This document shows positions 37,977 through 48,446 of a stretch of DNA of 64,000 bases, one piece after another. The position numbers and the translations under genes were made by a program. Below the pieces are notes generated by a model. The model searched no databases. It was not told the origin of the DNA and saw only the letters and a list, made by a program, of their open reading frames with translations. Numbering within the stretch: position 1 is the first letter of the stretch; each line of letters opens with the position of its first letter. This DNA is from Combretum micranthum. Its lineage: Eukaryota; Streptophyta; Magnoliopsida; Myrtales; Combretaceae. The stretch is taken from assembly GCA_024138025.1 (NCBI GenBank), contig JAMXBD010000968.1, forward strand, positions 186,001 to 250,000, given 5' to 3'.

Positions 37977-40326
37977 TGTAGACACCCAATTTTTGCCTAA
38001 TTAATTAAGGCTTAAATTTATAAAGTTAAATAAACAAAATTCTCATATTTGTTTAATTAAACTCATCTTTTGAAAGCCTTAAGTATTGATGAAGTTGGCT
38101 AAGTGATCAAGGCACAAGCCAAATGGCCTGTTGGTTAAATACATAGACCCAAACACACACCCAAGCTCAAGGACCCAGGTTCAAATCCTAGCAAAGGCAA
38201 ATTTTTGCCTTTTTATCATCTTATTTTTTTGCCTTCTCAAAGTGACTTTTTGCCTTACTTTACATCAATTTTTAACTGACAAAACATCATTAATTGTTGA
38301 AATTGATGATACAATTGCAAAGTAGACATGGAATACGAAAGATCAATACACAATTCATGTGTAAAAACAACCCAAAAGTCACAAAATTCGTGCTAAAAAA
38401 TTTTGGGAAAAAATGCAATTTATAAAGCATTCAATTGCACATAAATGAGGAGTTACAAGAATTGGTAAAATTGGATGATTCATCTACCCACATTGAATGA
38501 TTTGATGAAGAATATGAAGGATCAATCATCAATTCATCAGTTTGAAACAAATTAAACACGAATTATTGAATTAAATTCGTGCAAATGAAGAGGCAAAAAT
38601 TGATTCGTTTCTAAAGCAATATGAAACGTAAAATTGAGCTTGCAACCTATAAATAGAGGATACTAGGATCAAAAGGCACAACTTAATTTCAAGAAAACAC
38701 AATTAGAATGAATGAATTCGAAAATTTCGAAAATTAGGGTTCTTATGAAGAAAATTTCAAATTCGAAAATTTCGAATCATTTTTTATCCAATTTGAGTGT
38801 TTGAAGAGCTTTAGGAACAAGTTTAAAGTGATCAAGTGTGCTTAGATTGATCAATTTGTTCGAATTGAGTTCTGCAATTTTTTTTTTCGAATTTGAACCG
38901 CCGCAACCACTACTTCGAACCGCCGTCCAAGTGGTTCTGGGCGCGAACCACCACCACCAGCGGACGTGCAACCACCAAAGGAGTCGGGCCGACAAGTTTG
39001 TGAGGCCACAATCACCAGAGACGGCCGAGGAAGGCTCGAAAGGCCGCGTAATCATCTTCTTCGCCCGATCGGGTCGGATCCGACACGAAATTTGACCCAA
39101 AAATCCGAAGTCCAACCCGCCCCAGGTCAACGGTCAACGGTCAGCCCAGATCAGACGGCCCATATTCAATCATCCAGATCAGACGGTCCAGATTTGATCA
39201 AGCAGATCAGCGGCCCAGATTCAATCATCCAGATTAGACGGTCCAGATTTGATCAAGCAAATCAATGCTCCAGATTGGAAGTCAAGAGATCGGACGGTCC
39301 AGATCAAGCAAGCGCGACCGACGCTCCAGATCGCGTTCGCTTCATCCAACGGCCCAGGTCAATCCACATTATTTTATTATATAATTAATTTCAGAAAATA
39401 GTAAAAAATAGTAAAAAATTCATAAAAAATTCATAAAAATTCAGAAAAATCCAGAAAAATCAAAATAATTATTTTTATATAAATTTATTTTTTTTTGATA
39501 TTTTTGAATATTTTTAATGTGTATTTATACATAAATTGCTTTTAGAAATGCATGAAAAATAATTTTAATATATTGTAAAATATTTTGAATATGTTATGAA
39601 TTTATGTGATGATAAAAAAAAAATGATTTTTGGACTTAGAAAAATATGTTTTCATGAAATGAAAAACCAATTGATTAGATCATAGGATCATCAAAAATAA
39701 TTTTTATAAAAATTCAAAATTTAATGAACTTAAAGTAAGAAAAGTTCAAAAATATAAAATTGATCAACAAATTAAAGTTCTTTTTAAAAGAACTATGTTT
39801 TGTCTGATCTCGATTAGTGAGTACGTAGCACCTGCGGGGCGACATTAAAAAATGAAAAAAATGTTTTTGTTTTTTTTTAATATTGTGAATAAGTATTTTG
39901 AAAATATAAGATGTTTTGTTAATAATCATATTCTAAAAAAAAAAAAAAAAACAGAAAAATGTGACTTGTAAATATTTTTATTTAAATTTTTGAGCATATA
40001 AAGGATAGATTATAAATTTGAAATTCCAAAAGTGGTAACCAATTTGGTTTTAATAGGTTAGCCCCCGAATCTATGATATCTGGTTTTAAAAGTTTGGTTT
40101 TTTTTAAATCAAATTTTCGCAGACTAGTAGCTAAGTTAGGATCAACCGACCCATTGATCCTAGCTTTTATTTTTTCCCGATTTATATCGGTGGCGACTCT
40201 AAATCATTTTCAAAAATTAAAATTTCTCTTAACCCCTAGTCGAGGATTCATGTTAAATGGGTTCGGGTTTAATGTGAATCGGGTTAAGAGAAATGAACCA
40301 GATAGTGGAAAAATCCAGGCTCGACA
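37977..40326 (+). repeat. 5' LTR of Tat-type element
   Basis: 2350 bp from TGTAGACACCC to GGCTCGACA. A TATA box TATAAATAG lies at 38648-38656. GATCAGACGG/CCAGATT repeats lie at 39143-39355. Confidence 0.9.
38124..38189 (+). promoter_or_regulatory. tRNA-like A and B boxes inside 5' LTR
   Basis: TGGCCTGTTGG at 38124-38134 resembles the pol III A box (TRGCNNAGYNGG), and GGTTCAAATCC at 38179-38189 fits the B box (GGTTCRANTCC). The spacing fits tRNA-derived SINEs. Function is not shown. Confidence 0.45.
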
Positions 40327-40329
40327 GCT

Positions 40330-40347
40330 TGGCGACTCCACTGGGGA
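40330..40347 (+). other. Primer binding site of Tat-type element
   Basis: TGGCGACTCCACTGGGGA, just after the 5' LTR, is of the type used by Tat/Ogre elements, which I recall as matching an Arg tRNA. Confidence 0.7.
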
Positions 40348-41098
40348 TTATTTTAAATTTTTTTTTTTAAAAAAAAAAGAGGCTAGCCACTTAGGAATTT
40401 AAATTTTAAAATTTATCCTTGCTCATTTTTGTAAATTACCATGTGAATATATATTTATTTGTATATTATATTGAATAATTGTTTTGTAAATATATACTAA
40501 CCTTGCAGGTATGTAGAAAAGGGAAAGCAATGGCTTGTTTGTTTTTTTTATTTGTGCATTAGCATTTGCATATTAGCATAAATGTGTGCTAGATACGGTC
40601 GGACCCAGGCCCTCTTAAGAGCCTAAGCGAGGAGGACGAAGTAAGGTCCGGGGGCTGTGGCTTTCCACCCTCTAGATCAAGAAATGTCCTCCCACTCTGG
40701 TTTAGTACCACTAAACCGGGGGACCTATAGAACCCTACCAAATCATGCATTTCAACATGGGATTTGACCAAATTTTTTCAAAAAAAAAAAAAAATGGAGT
40801 TGTATCATTTATTCAAAATTAAAAAAAAAAATAAAAAATCAAATGAAACAAAAAGTTTTTAACCAATTCCAACAAAGTCTAAAAAATGTGGAGTAATATT
40901 TTTTAGTATTAGTTGGCCCTATAAGATAAATAAATAAAAATGATTTGATAAAGGTTTTTGAAACTATTGTTTTTAATACAACTCCTGTAAATATTTTTCA
41001 AAATTCTATTGGTCATTATCCCCATTTGCATCCGTGTGCTAGCATATGTGCATATTTGCATCCTTGCATTTGTATATATTTTCTTAAAAAATGCATAG

Positions 41099-41289
41099 TA
41101 GACTTGTATATATCCATAGAATATATATAGTTATAGATTCTTTCTAACCAAAGTTAGACTTGTATGCATCCATAGAATGTATATTATCCACCTATAGTTA
41201 TAGATTCTTTCTAACCAAACTTAGACTTGTATATATCCATAGAGTATATATTGTCCACCTATAGATATAGGTTCTTTCCAACCACAGTT
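41099..41289. repeat. Three-copy tandem repeat in the 5' leader
   Basis: Three copies, starting at 41099, 41155 and 41222, each begin TAGACTTGTAT and contain ATCCATAGA and TTCTTTC. The first copy is about 56 bp and the others about 67 bp; the first lacks the TCCACC piece. Confidence 0.85.
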
Positions 41290-41719
41290 ACTTTTGTCAT
41301 AGGTATTCCACTTCGTTGTCATCAAGTCTATCGTTTTTGTAAAATATTAGCCCCTATTCGAAATTTTTGAGAGTCATTGTTTTTTACCATTATTCAAGAA
41401 AAATAGTTTTTGTTTTAAAATACTTTTTCCACTTTAGGTTTTAAATAATCATTTATAAATTTTTTGTGAATATCCATTATTCTTTCAAACAATTAATTCT
41501 TTGATAAATTTGAAAAATAAAAAAAAATAAAAGTTGTAAATAAAAATGTTCCAAACTTTCTTTTACAAAAAAAAAGAAATAAAAAATGAAAAAACAAACA
41601 ATAAAAAAAATAATAAAAAAAAGAAAAATAAATAGGAGATATTTTGCTAGCAAGAACATAATAAGATTTTAAAATTGCTTTTGAGCAGGTTCAGCTAATC
41701 CCTTACACACTAAGTCAAG

Positions 41720-43560
41720 ATGGAAAACAACAATACTCCCAATCAGACTACTGAACAGAGACCCAACACCATGGAATAAACCCTGTTTAGAATTGCTGAA
41801 CAAATGCAGACTTTAACACAAAGTCTTGCTCAGCTTAAGACCCCTACAACATCTGAAGGATCCTTAGGGGCACAGAAAGGAAAGGAATTGAGGGGCAACT
41901 CATTGATCAGGATGACATACAAAATGAGTTTAATGTAGCTGAGCTAAAGAAAGAACTAGAAGCTCAAGCTAGGGAGATAGAGAAAAAATTGGTTGAAAAA
42001 ATGAAGACATTTGATGGCTTTGACCAATCTGCAATCTTAAGCTTACCACAGTTTGAGGAAGGTGCCTTTCTTGGAAATTTAAGGCACCTGAATTTGAAAA
42101 ATATAATGGAACCGGTTGTCCCAATATGCATACAAGACTATATATACGACGTATGGGGCAATATGTCAAATTTGACAAACTGATGGTACAAACTTTTCAA
42201 ATAGTCTTACTGATCCAGCCTTAGCCTGGTATACCCAATTAGATCACCAAGAAGTTGATACTTGGGATAAGTTAGCCAGAGCATTTTTCAACCAATATAA
42301 GTTCAACATTGAAATGGCACCCTCAGTTTGGGACCTGAACAATATGAAGAAGAAGAAAGAAGAAACCTTTAAGGAATATGCCCAACGATGGAGAATTTTA
42401 GCTGCAAGAATCACTACCCCAATCCCTGAAAAGGATTTGACATGCAATTTCATCAATACTTTGGATGAACCTTTCTTTTCACATCTTGTGGGATATGCAT
42501 CAGCAAGTTTCTCAGAAGCAGTAGTGGCAGGATGCAGAGTTGAAAATGCCCTCATTTCTGGTAAACTGCAAAACAATGAAGAACCGAAAGTAGAAGAGGA
42601 CACAGCCAATGTAGTGAGTTACAACAATCCTACACAAAAATCTAGGAGGAAATTCACTCAAATCTCAGTTCCTCTATCTCAAATTTACCAGAAGCTGAAA
42701 GAGGATCAATTATTATACCCTAGTGAGCCAGTACCAGGGTATAAACCACGAAAATATGACCCTAATGCACATTGTGAATACCATATGGGTCAACAGGGGC
42801 ATGCTACTGATGTTTGTTGGAATTAAAGAATAAAATTCAGGATTTGATTGACTCAGAAATGGTCCAATTGCAATTTGTTGATGAGCTAGTGGCTAATGAT
42901 GAAGAACCCACAATTAACATGCTCCATGCACAAGAAGTCAGCAACACCTCAAATCAAAGAGGTAATTCACAAGAGAAAGATCAAAAAGAGCATGGAAATC
43001 TTGAGCAAAGACTTGCAGCAATAAGAAAGGATTGAAACCCTAGAGCAGGTTATGAAGCACGTGCTAGATAAACTCCAACATTTAGGCCTTGATGCTAACA
43101 AGGTGCCATCTTATGAGACTCAAGAAGGATCATCAAGCTGCAAGCCAAAGAATATGAGGCAAGAAAAGAAGCCTTTGAATTCAAAAGCATGGGGCAAAAA
43201 AAACAGGATTGTTTGACACAGCAAAGGCGTCTCACACAATTTGAGATTCCGATGATTCAAGTTCTTAACCGGTTAGAAACAGAATCTGATAACATTGAAA
43301 TCCCAAAAGAAGGGTACAAGCCGAGGAAATATGATCCTAATGTCAATGTGAGTACCACATGGGTCAAACGGGCCACTCTACAGAGAATTGTTGGAGATTA
43401 AAGCACAAAGTCCAAGATTTGATCGATGCTAAGCTTATCCAACCCGAGCTCCTGAAATCTATGAAGCCAATTGATGATAATGATCCTATCCCAACTCCGA
43501 CAGGTTTCCAAGCGTCACTTCATCAAGAATTGAGAGTTTGTTGTTACCATCTGATAAAGT
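41720..43560 (+). pseudogene. gag remnant of Tat-type element
   Basis: Gag would form the particle. A start at 41720 closes after a few codons (stop at 41777), and the frame shifts again near 42075 and 42180. The main open part, 42240-42826, has the capsid-like region (LARAFFNQYKFN, FKEYAQRWRILAARI, GYASASFSEAVVAG). A Cys/His module with CEYHMGQQGHATDVCW follows at about 42768-42822. A second such module with GQTGHSTENCWRLKHK lies at about 43310-43440. Frameshifts near 42826 and 43340 separate the parts. No protease follows. Confidence 0.8.
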
Positions 43561-45379
43561 AGCCTATCATATGCAAAAGTTGAATGTGCCGGTCAACACC
43601 AATAGGGGCAGGTAGCTTAAGAAAGAAGATCGACATTGATGCTATCTTTGTAATAAGAATGATAATGAAATCTTCTATTGATATTTGGGGCAATTTGAAT
43701 GGATGTTTGTCTATGGATATTTTATTGCTTGAAAATGTTTTGACAAAAAAGAGGCAACCAAATACCAAACACTAACCACTGAACACTTGAGAGTTGAGTG
43801 ATTGTGAGGAAATTTATAAGGCTCATTCCTTAAAAGAAGTCTATTTTGCACTTGATACATAGGTTAAGATGATACCAGGCATTCATTTCAATAACCAAAA
43901 TATATCCCTTGTTAACCCCGTTGGGCCTAAAAAGAAGGAATTCTTAAAAATAAACCCTGTCAAGAACCACCCCGCATTGGGGCACCCCACAATGGGGCAA
44001 TTTGGAGGTTAGGGTCATTAAAAGGAGAAAAGGAATAACTTATATGCACTTGACCTAGTCGCATCAATTCAAGAGTAGTCAATTGACACAAATAAATCAT
44101 TTCCTATGAAAGGAAAAAGAGTCTTCATTTCAAACCATACACTGCACATACACTTTGAGCTATAAAAGAACAAATCACCTTGAATTCGTCTCCCAAAAGG
44201 GCAATGAAAAAAAAAAGAGAATAAAAAAAGAAGAGAAAGAAAAGAAAAAAAGAGAGAGAGAGAGAAAAAAATAAAGAAAAAGAAAAAAAAAGAGAACAAG
44301 AAAAAGATATTAGGCAAACAAGGTGATAAAAATAAATGATTTGAAAATACATAGCTCAAGATCATTAAAATTCAAAATTCATCAAGTCCCACCCACAAAT
44401 TCCACCCTTTGGAGACTCTTTGGATCAAAGGAGTTGATTTATTAATACCCTTGAAACTAGGAACAAGTGCATTATCAAGTTTTCCTTAAGGGTTCTTGAC
44501 TTGTAAACCCGGATGTATTGAAATTTTTCAAAAATAAAAAGCCTTTATGAAATATCCTTTTGATTAAAGCCAATGACCAAAAGCTCAAATTTTTTTACCC
44601 AAGAAAAGTCCTGATAGATTAACCAAAATGTATCATTTACAAAACGGACTGTAATTTTTGGAATTCGAGTCATGTGTGAAAATAAGCCAAAGAGTGTGGG
44701 AGGAAGTCCTCTTTAACTTAGTATTTCAAGCATAAGATAACCAATCCAAGTTCATGGGAATGACAAGAAAAAATGAGAATTAGTTTGCCCTAAAGGCAAG
44801 AAAGTCAAATTGGAGATTGTTGCCCCTTAATCAAGGAGAGAAAAGAAGGCTACCAAGGATTGACCTTCAAAGAAAATAAGTAAGGGAGAAGTTGTCGCTC
44901 ATTAGCAATTTTGAAATCAATAAAATTCTTTGCTTGTTAGCAAAATTGAAAAATGAAATAAAAAAAAAAAAAAAAAGAAATTTTTCTCAAAAGTTTGTTT
45001 TTCAAAAAGAAAAAGAACAAGAAAGAATAAAGGAATCTCTAATTTTTAAAGAGATATAATTTTGAAAAAAAAAAAGAGAGAGTTTTAAACTCAAAAGTTT
45101 TGAAAAAAGGCATTTGGCTTTAACAAAAATGAAAAAGAAGAAGTCTTGACTCAAGAAAAGTTTTCAAGTTAGCACAGTTTTCAAATTATGATTTCAAAAA
45201 AAAAAAAAATCAGTCGTCATTGTTCTTCTAAGAATTAAGATCACTTGCTCAAAGGAGCGTCGTCCTATTGTTTGAAAAAATTAGGGCCACTTGCTCAAAG
45301 GAGCGTCATCCTGCCTTTAAGAATTATAGTTACCAGTCCAGCCAAGAATCAGTTCAAGTAGCACCAATTCAAACCAAAC
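43561..45379 (+). other. Non-coding interior of Tat-type element
   Basis: This is where protease, polymerase and integrase would lie, but none can be read in any frame. It is A-rich with strong purine runs at 44205-44310 and A-runs at 44958, 45066 and 45196. Frames on the minus strand here are Phe/Ser-rich artefacts of purine runs. Confidence 0.75.
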
Positions 45380-45419
45380 CAAAGCCCATAGGTCCGGCAA
45401 ATGACCAAATTAAAGCTCA

Positions 45420-45930
45420 TAGGTCCGACAGATGACTTAGCAGTTTCCTAAAATCTAGACCCGACAGACGGTCTATTAGTTTTTTAGTCTAGGCCCGACA
45501 GATGGCTCATCATTTTTCTAAATCTAGACCCGACAGATGGTCTATCAGTTTTTTAGTCTAGGCCCGACAGATGGCCTATCATTTTTCTAAATCTAAGCCC
45601 GACAGATGGCTTATCATTTTTCTAAATCTAGACCCGACAGATGGTCTATCAGTCTAGGCCCGACAGATGGCCTATCATTTTTCTAAATCTAGACCCGACA
45701 GACGGTCTATCAGCCTAAGCCCCAGATGGCCTATCATTTTTCTAAACCTAGGCCCGACAGATGGCTTATCATTTTTCAAAATCTAGACCCGACAGACGGT
45801 CTATCAGTCTAGGCCCGACAGATGGCATATCATTTTTCAAAATCTAGACCCGACAGATGGTCTATCAGTTTGCTAAGTCTAGGTTCGACAGTTGACCTAA
45901 CAAATCTCAAAGTCTAAACTCGACAGATGG
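45420..45930. repeat. Tandem repeat array, about 16 units, in the 3' region
   Basis: Units of about 26-36 bp carry CCGACAGATGG or CCGACAGACGG. Two alternating types exist, one with CTAGACCCGACAG and GGTCTATCAG, the other with CTAGGCCCGACAG and GGCCTATCATTTTTCTAAA, so a higher-order unit of about 60 bp is visible. The array ends about 130 bp before the 3' LTR. Confidence 0.9.
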
Positions 45931-46039
45931 TTTAGCACAAGATAAAAATCTCTTTGTTGAAAATAAAATTTGGGAGGAGAAGCTAAGCAAAAATTGGTTA
46001 TCTTTTTGTCTTTGTGGCAAAAGTTTTGTTCAAACTGTA

Positions 46040-46056
46040 CCACAAAGAGGGGCAGC
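46040..46056 (+). other. Polypurine tract of Tat-type element
   Basis: CACAAAGAGGGGCAGC directly before the 3' LTR fits the plus-strand primer site. Confidence 0.7.
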
Positions 46057-48441
46057 TGTAGACACCCAATTTTTGCCTAATTAATTAAGGCTTAAATTTA
46101 TAAAGTTAAATAAACAAAATTCTCATATTTGTTTAATTAAACTCATCTTTTGAAAGCCTTAAGTATTGATGAAGTTGGCTAAGTGATCAAGGCACAAGCC
46201 AAATGGCCTGTTGGTTAAATACATTGACCCAAACACACACCCAAGCTCAAGGACCCAGGTTCAAATCCTAGCAAAGGCAAATTTTTGCCTTATCATCATC
46301 TTATTTTTTTGCCTTCTCAAAGTGACTTTTTGCCTTACTTTGCATCAATTTTTAACTGACAAAACATCATTAATTGTTGAAATTGATGATACAATTGCAA
46401 AGTAGACATGGAATACGAAAGATCAATACACAATTCATGTGTAAAAACAACCCAAAAGTCACAAAATTCGTGCTAAAAAATTTGGGAAAAAATGCAATTT
46501 ATAAAGCATTCAATTGCACATAAATGAGGAGTTACAAGAATTAGTAAAATTGGATGATTCATCTACCCACATTGAATGATTTGATGAAGAATATGAAAGA
46601 TCATCAATTCATCAGTTTGAAACAAATTAAACACGAATTATTGAATTAAATTCGTGCAAATGAAGAGGCAAAAATTGATTCGTTTCTAAAGCAATATGAA
46701 ACGTAAAATTGAGCTTGCAACCTATAAATAGAGGGTACTAGAATCAAAAGGCACAACTCAATTTCAAGAAAACACAATTAGAATGAATGAATTCGAAAAT
46801 TTCGAAATTTAGGGTTCTTATGAAGAAAATTTCAAATTCGAAAATTTCGAATCATTTTTTATCCAATTTGAGTGTTTGAAGAGCTTTAGGAACAAGTTTA
46901 AAGTGATCAAGTGTGCTTAGATTTGATCAATTTGTTCGAATTGAGTTCTGCAATTTTTTTTTTTTCGAATTTGAACCGCCGGCAACCACCACTTTGAACC
47001 GCCGTCCACGGTGGTTCTGGGCGCGAACCACCACCACCAGCGGACGCGCAACCACCAAAGGAGTCGGGCCGACAAGCTTGTGGAGGCCAACAACCACCAG
47101 GGACGGCCGAGGAAGGCTCGAAAGGCCGCGTAATCGTCTTCTTCGCCCGATCGGGTCGGATCCGACACGAAATTTGACCCAAAAATCCGAAGTCCAACCC
47201 GCCCCAGGTCAACGGTCAACGGTCAGCCCAGATCAGACGGCCCAGATTCAATCATCCAGATCAGACGGTCCAGATTTGATCAAGCAGATCAGCGGCCCAG
47301 ATTCAATCATCCAGATTAGACGGTCCAGATTTGATCAAGCAAATCAACGCTCCAGATTGGAAGTCAAGAGATCGGATGGTCCAGATCAAGCAAGCGCGAC
47401 CGACGCTCCAGATCGCGTCCGCTTCATCCAACGGCCCAAGTCAATCCGCATTATTTTATTAATATTTTATTATATAATTAATTTCAGAAAATAGTAAAAA
47501 ATAGTAAAAATAGTAAAAAATTCATAAAAATTCATAAAAAATTCAGAAAAATCCAAAAAAATCAAAATAATTATTTTTTATATAAATTTATTTTTTTATA
47601 TTTTTGAATATTTTTGAATATTTTTAATGTGTATTTATACATAAATTGCTTTTAGAAATGCATATTTAATGCATGAAAAATAATTTTAATATATTGTAAA
47701 ATATTTTGAATATGTTATGGATTTATGTGATGATAAAAAAAAATGATTTTTGGACTTAGAAAAATATGTTTTCATGAAATGAAAAACCAATTGATTAGAT
47801 CATAGGATCATCAAAAATAATTTTTATAAAAATTCAAAATTTAATGAACTTAAAGTGAGAAAAGTTCAAAAATATAAAATTGATCAACAAATTAAAGTTT
47901 TTTTTAAAAGAACTACGTTTTGTCTGATCTCGATTAGCGAGTACGTAGGTACCTGCGAGGCGACATTAAAAAATAAAAAAAAAAATGTTTTCGTTTTTTT
48001 TAATATTGTGAATAAGTATTTTGAAAATATAAGATGTTTTGTTAATATTCATATTCTAAAAAAAAAAAACAGAAAAATGTGACTTAAATATTTTTATTTA
48101 AATTTTTGAGCATATAAAGGATAGATTATAAATTTGAAATTCCAAAAGTGGTAACCAATTTGGTTTTAATAGGTTAGCCCCCGAATCCATGATATCTGGT
48201 TTTAAAAGTTTGGTTTTTTAAATCAAATTTTCGCAGACTAGTAGCTAAGTTAGGATCAACCGACCCATTGATCCTAGCTTTTATTTTTTCCCGATTTATA
48301 TCGGGTGGCGACTCTAAATCATTTTCAAAAATTAAAATTTCTCTTAACCCCTAGTCGAGGATTCATGTTAAATGGGTTCGGGTTTAATGTGAATCGGGTT
48401 AGGAGAAATGAACTAGATAGTGGAAAAATCCAGGCTCGACA
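46057..48441 (+). repeat. 3' LTR of Tat-type element
   Basis: 2385 bp, nearly identical to 37977-40326 with scattered substitutions and short indels in A/T runs. A TATA box lies at 46723-46731, and A- and B-box-like motifs at 46204-46214 and 46259-46269. The end GGCTCGACA is followed by GCCTA. An open frame of 193 codons at 46913-47494 lies within the repeat zone and is not a gene. Confidence 0.9.
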
Positions 48442-48446
48442 GCCTA
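48442..48446. repeat. Target site duplication GCCTA, right copy
   Basis: Matches 37972-37976. Confidence 0.9.

Larger units (their letters stand above)
37977..48441 (+). mobile_element. Tat/Ogre-type Ty3/gypsy element without pol, nested insertion
   Basis: LTRs at 37977-40326 and 46057-48441 enclose a 5.7-kb interior with a primer site, a broken gag (41720-43560), no protease, polymerase or integrase sequence, a long A/G-rich region, a 3' tandem repeat array and a polypurine tract. Flanks are GCCTA on both sides. The LTR phrase with CTACG, TGATCTCGATTAG and TACGTAGG, and the gag type, are what I know from plant Tat/Ogre/Retand elements. The two LTRs are nearly identical, so insertion is recent, and the missing pol implies it was moved by an autonomous relative. 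Confidence 0.85.

Noticed and set aside
38124..38195. Possible real tRNA gene
   Set aside because: A and B boxes are present but I could not pair an acceptor stem or an anticodon arm, and the unit is part of both LTRs.
38966..39388. 140-codon frame in the 5' LTR and its 193-codon counterpart at 46913-47494
   Set aside because: Frames come from GC-rich tandem boxes inside LTRs; the protein is repetitive, differs in length between LTRs, and has no start context or family.
44069..44365. Phe/Ser-rich 98-codon frame on the minus strand
   Set aside because: It is the complement of a purine run in the non-coding interior of the Tat-type element.
45420..45930. Regular direct repeats of about 30 bp resembling a CRISPR array
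   Set aside because: Units are contiguous and diverged, without unique spacers, and lie inside a plant LTR element. This is a tandem repeat.
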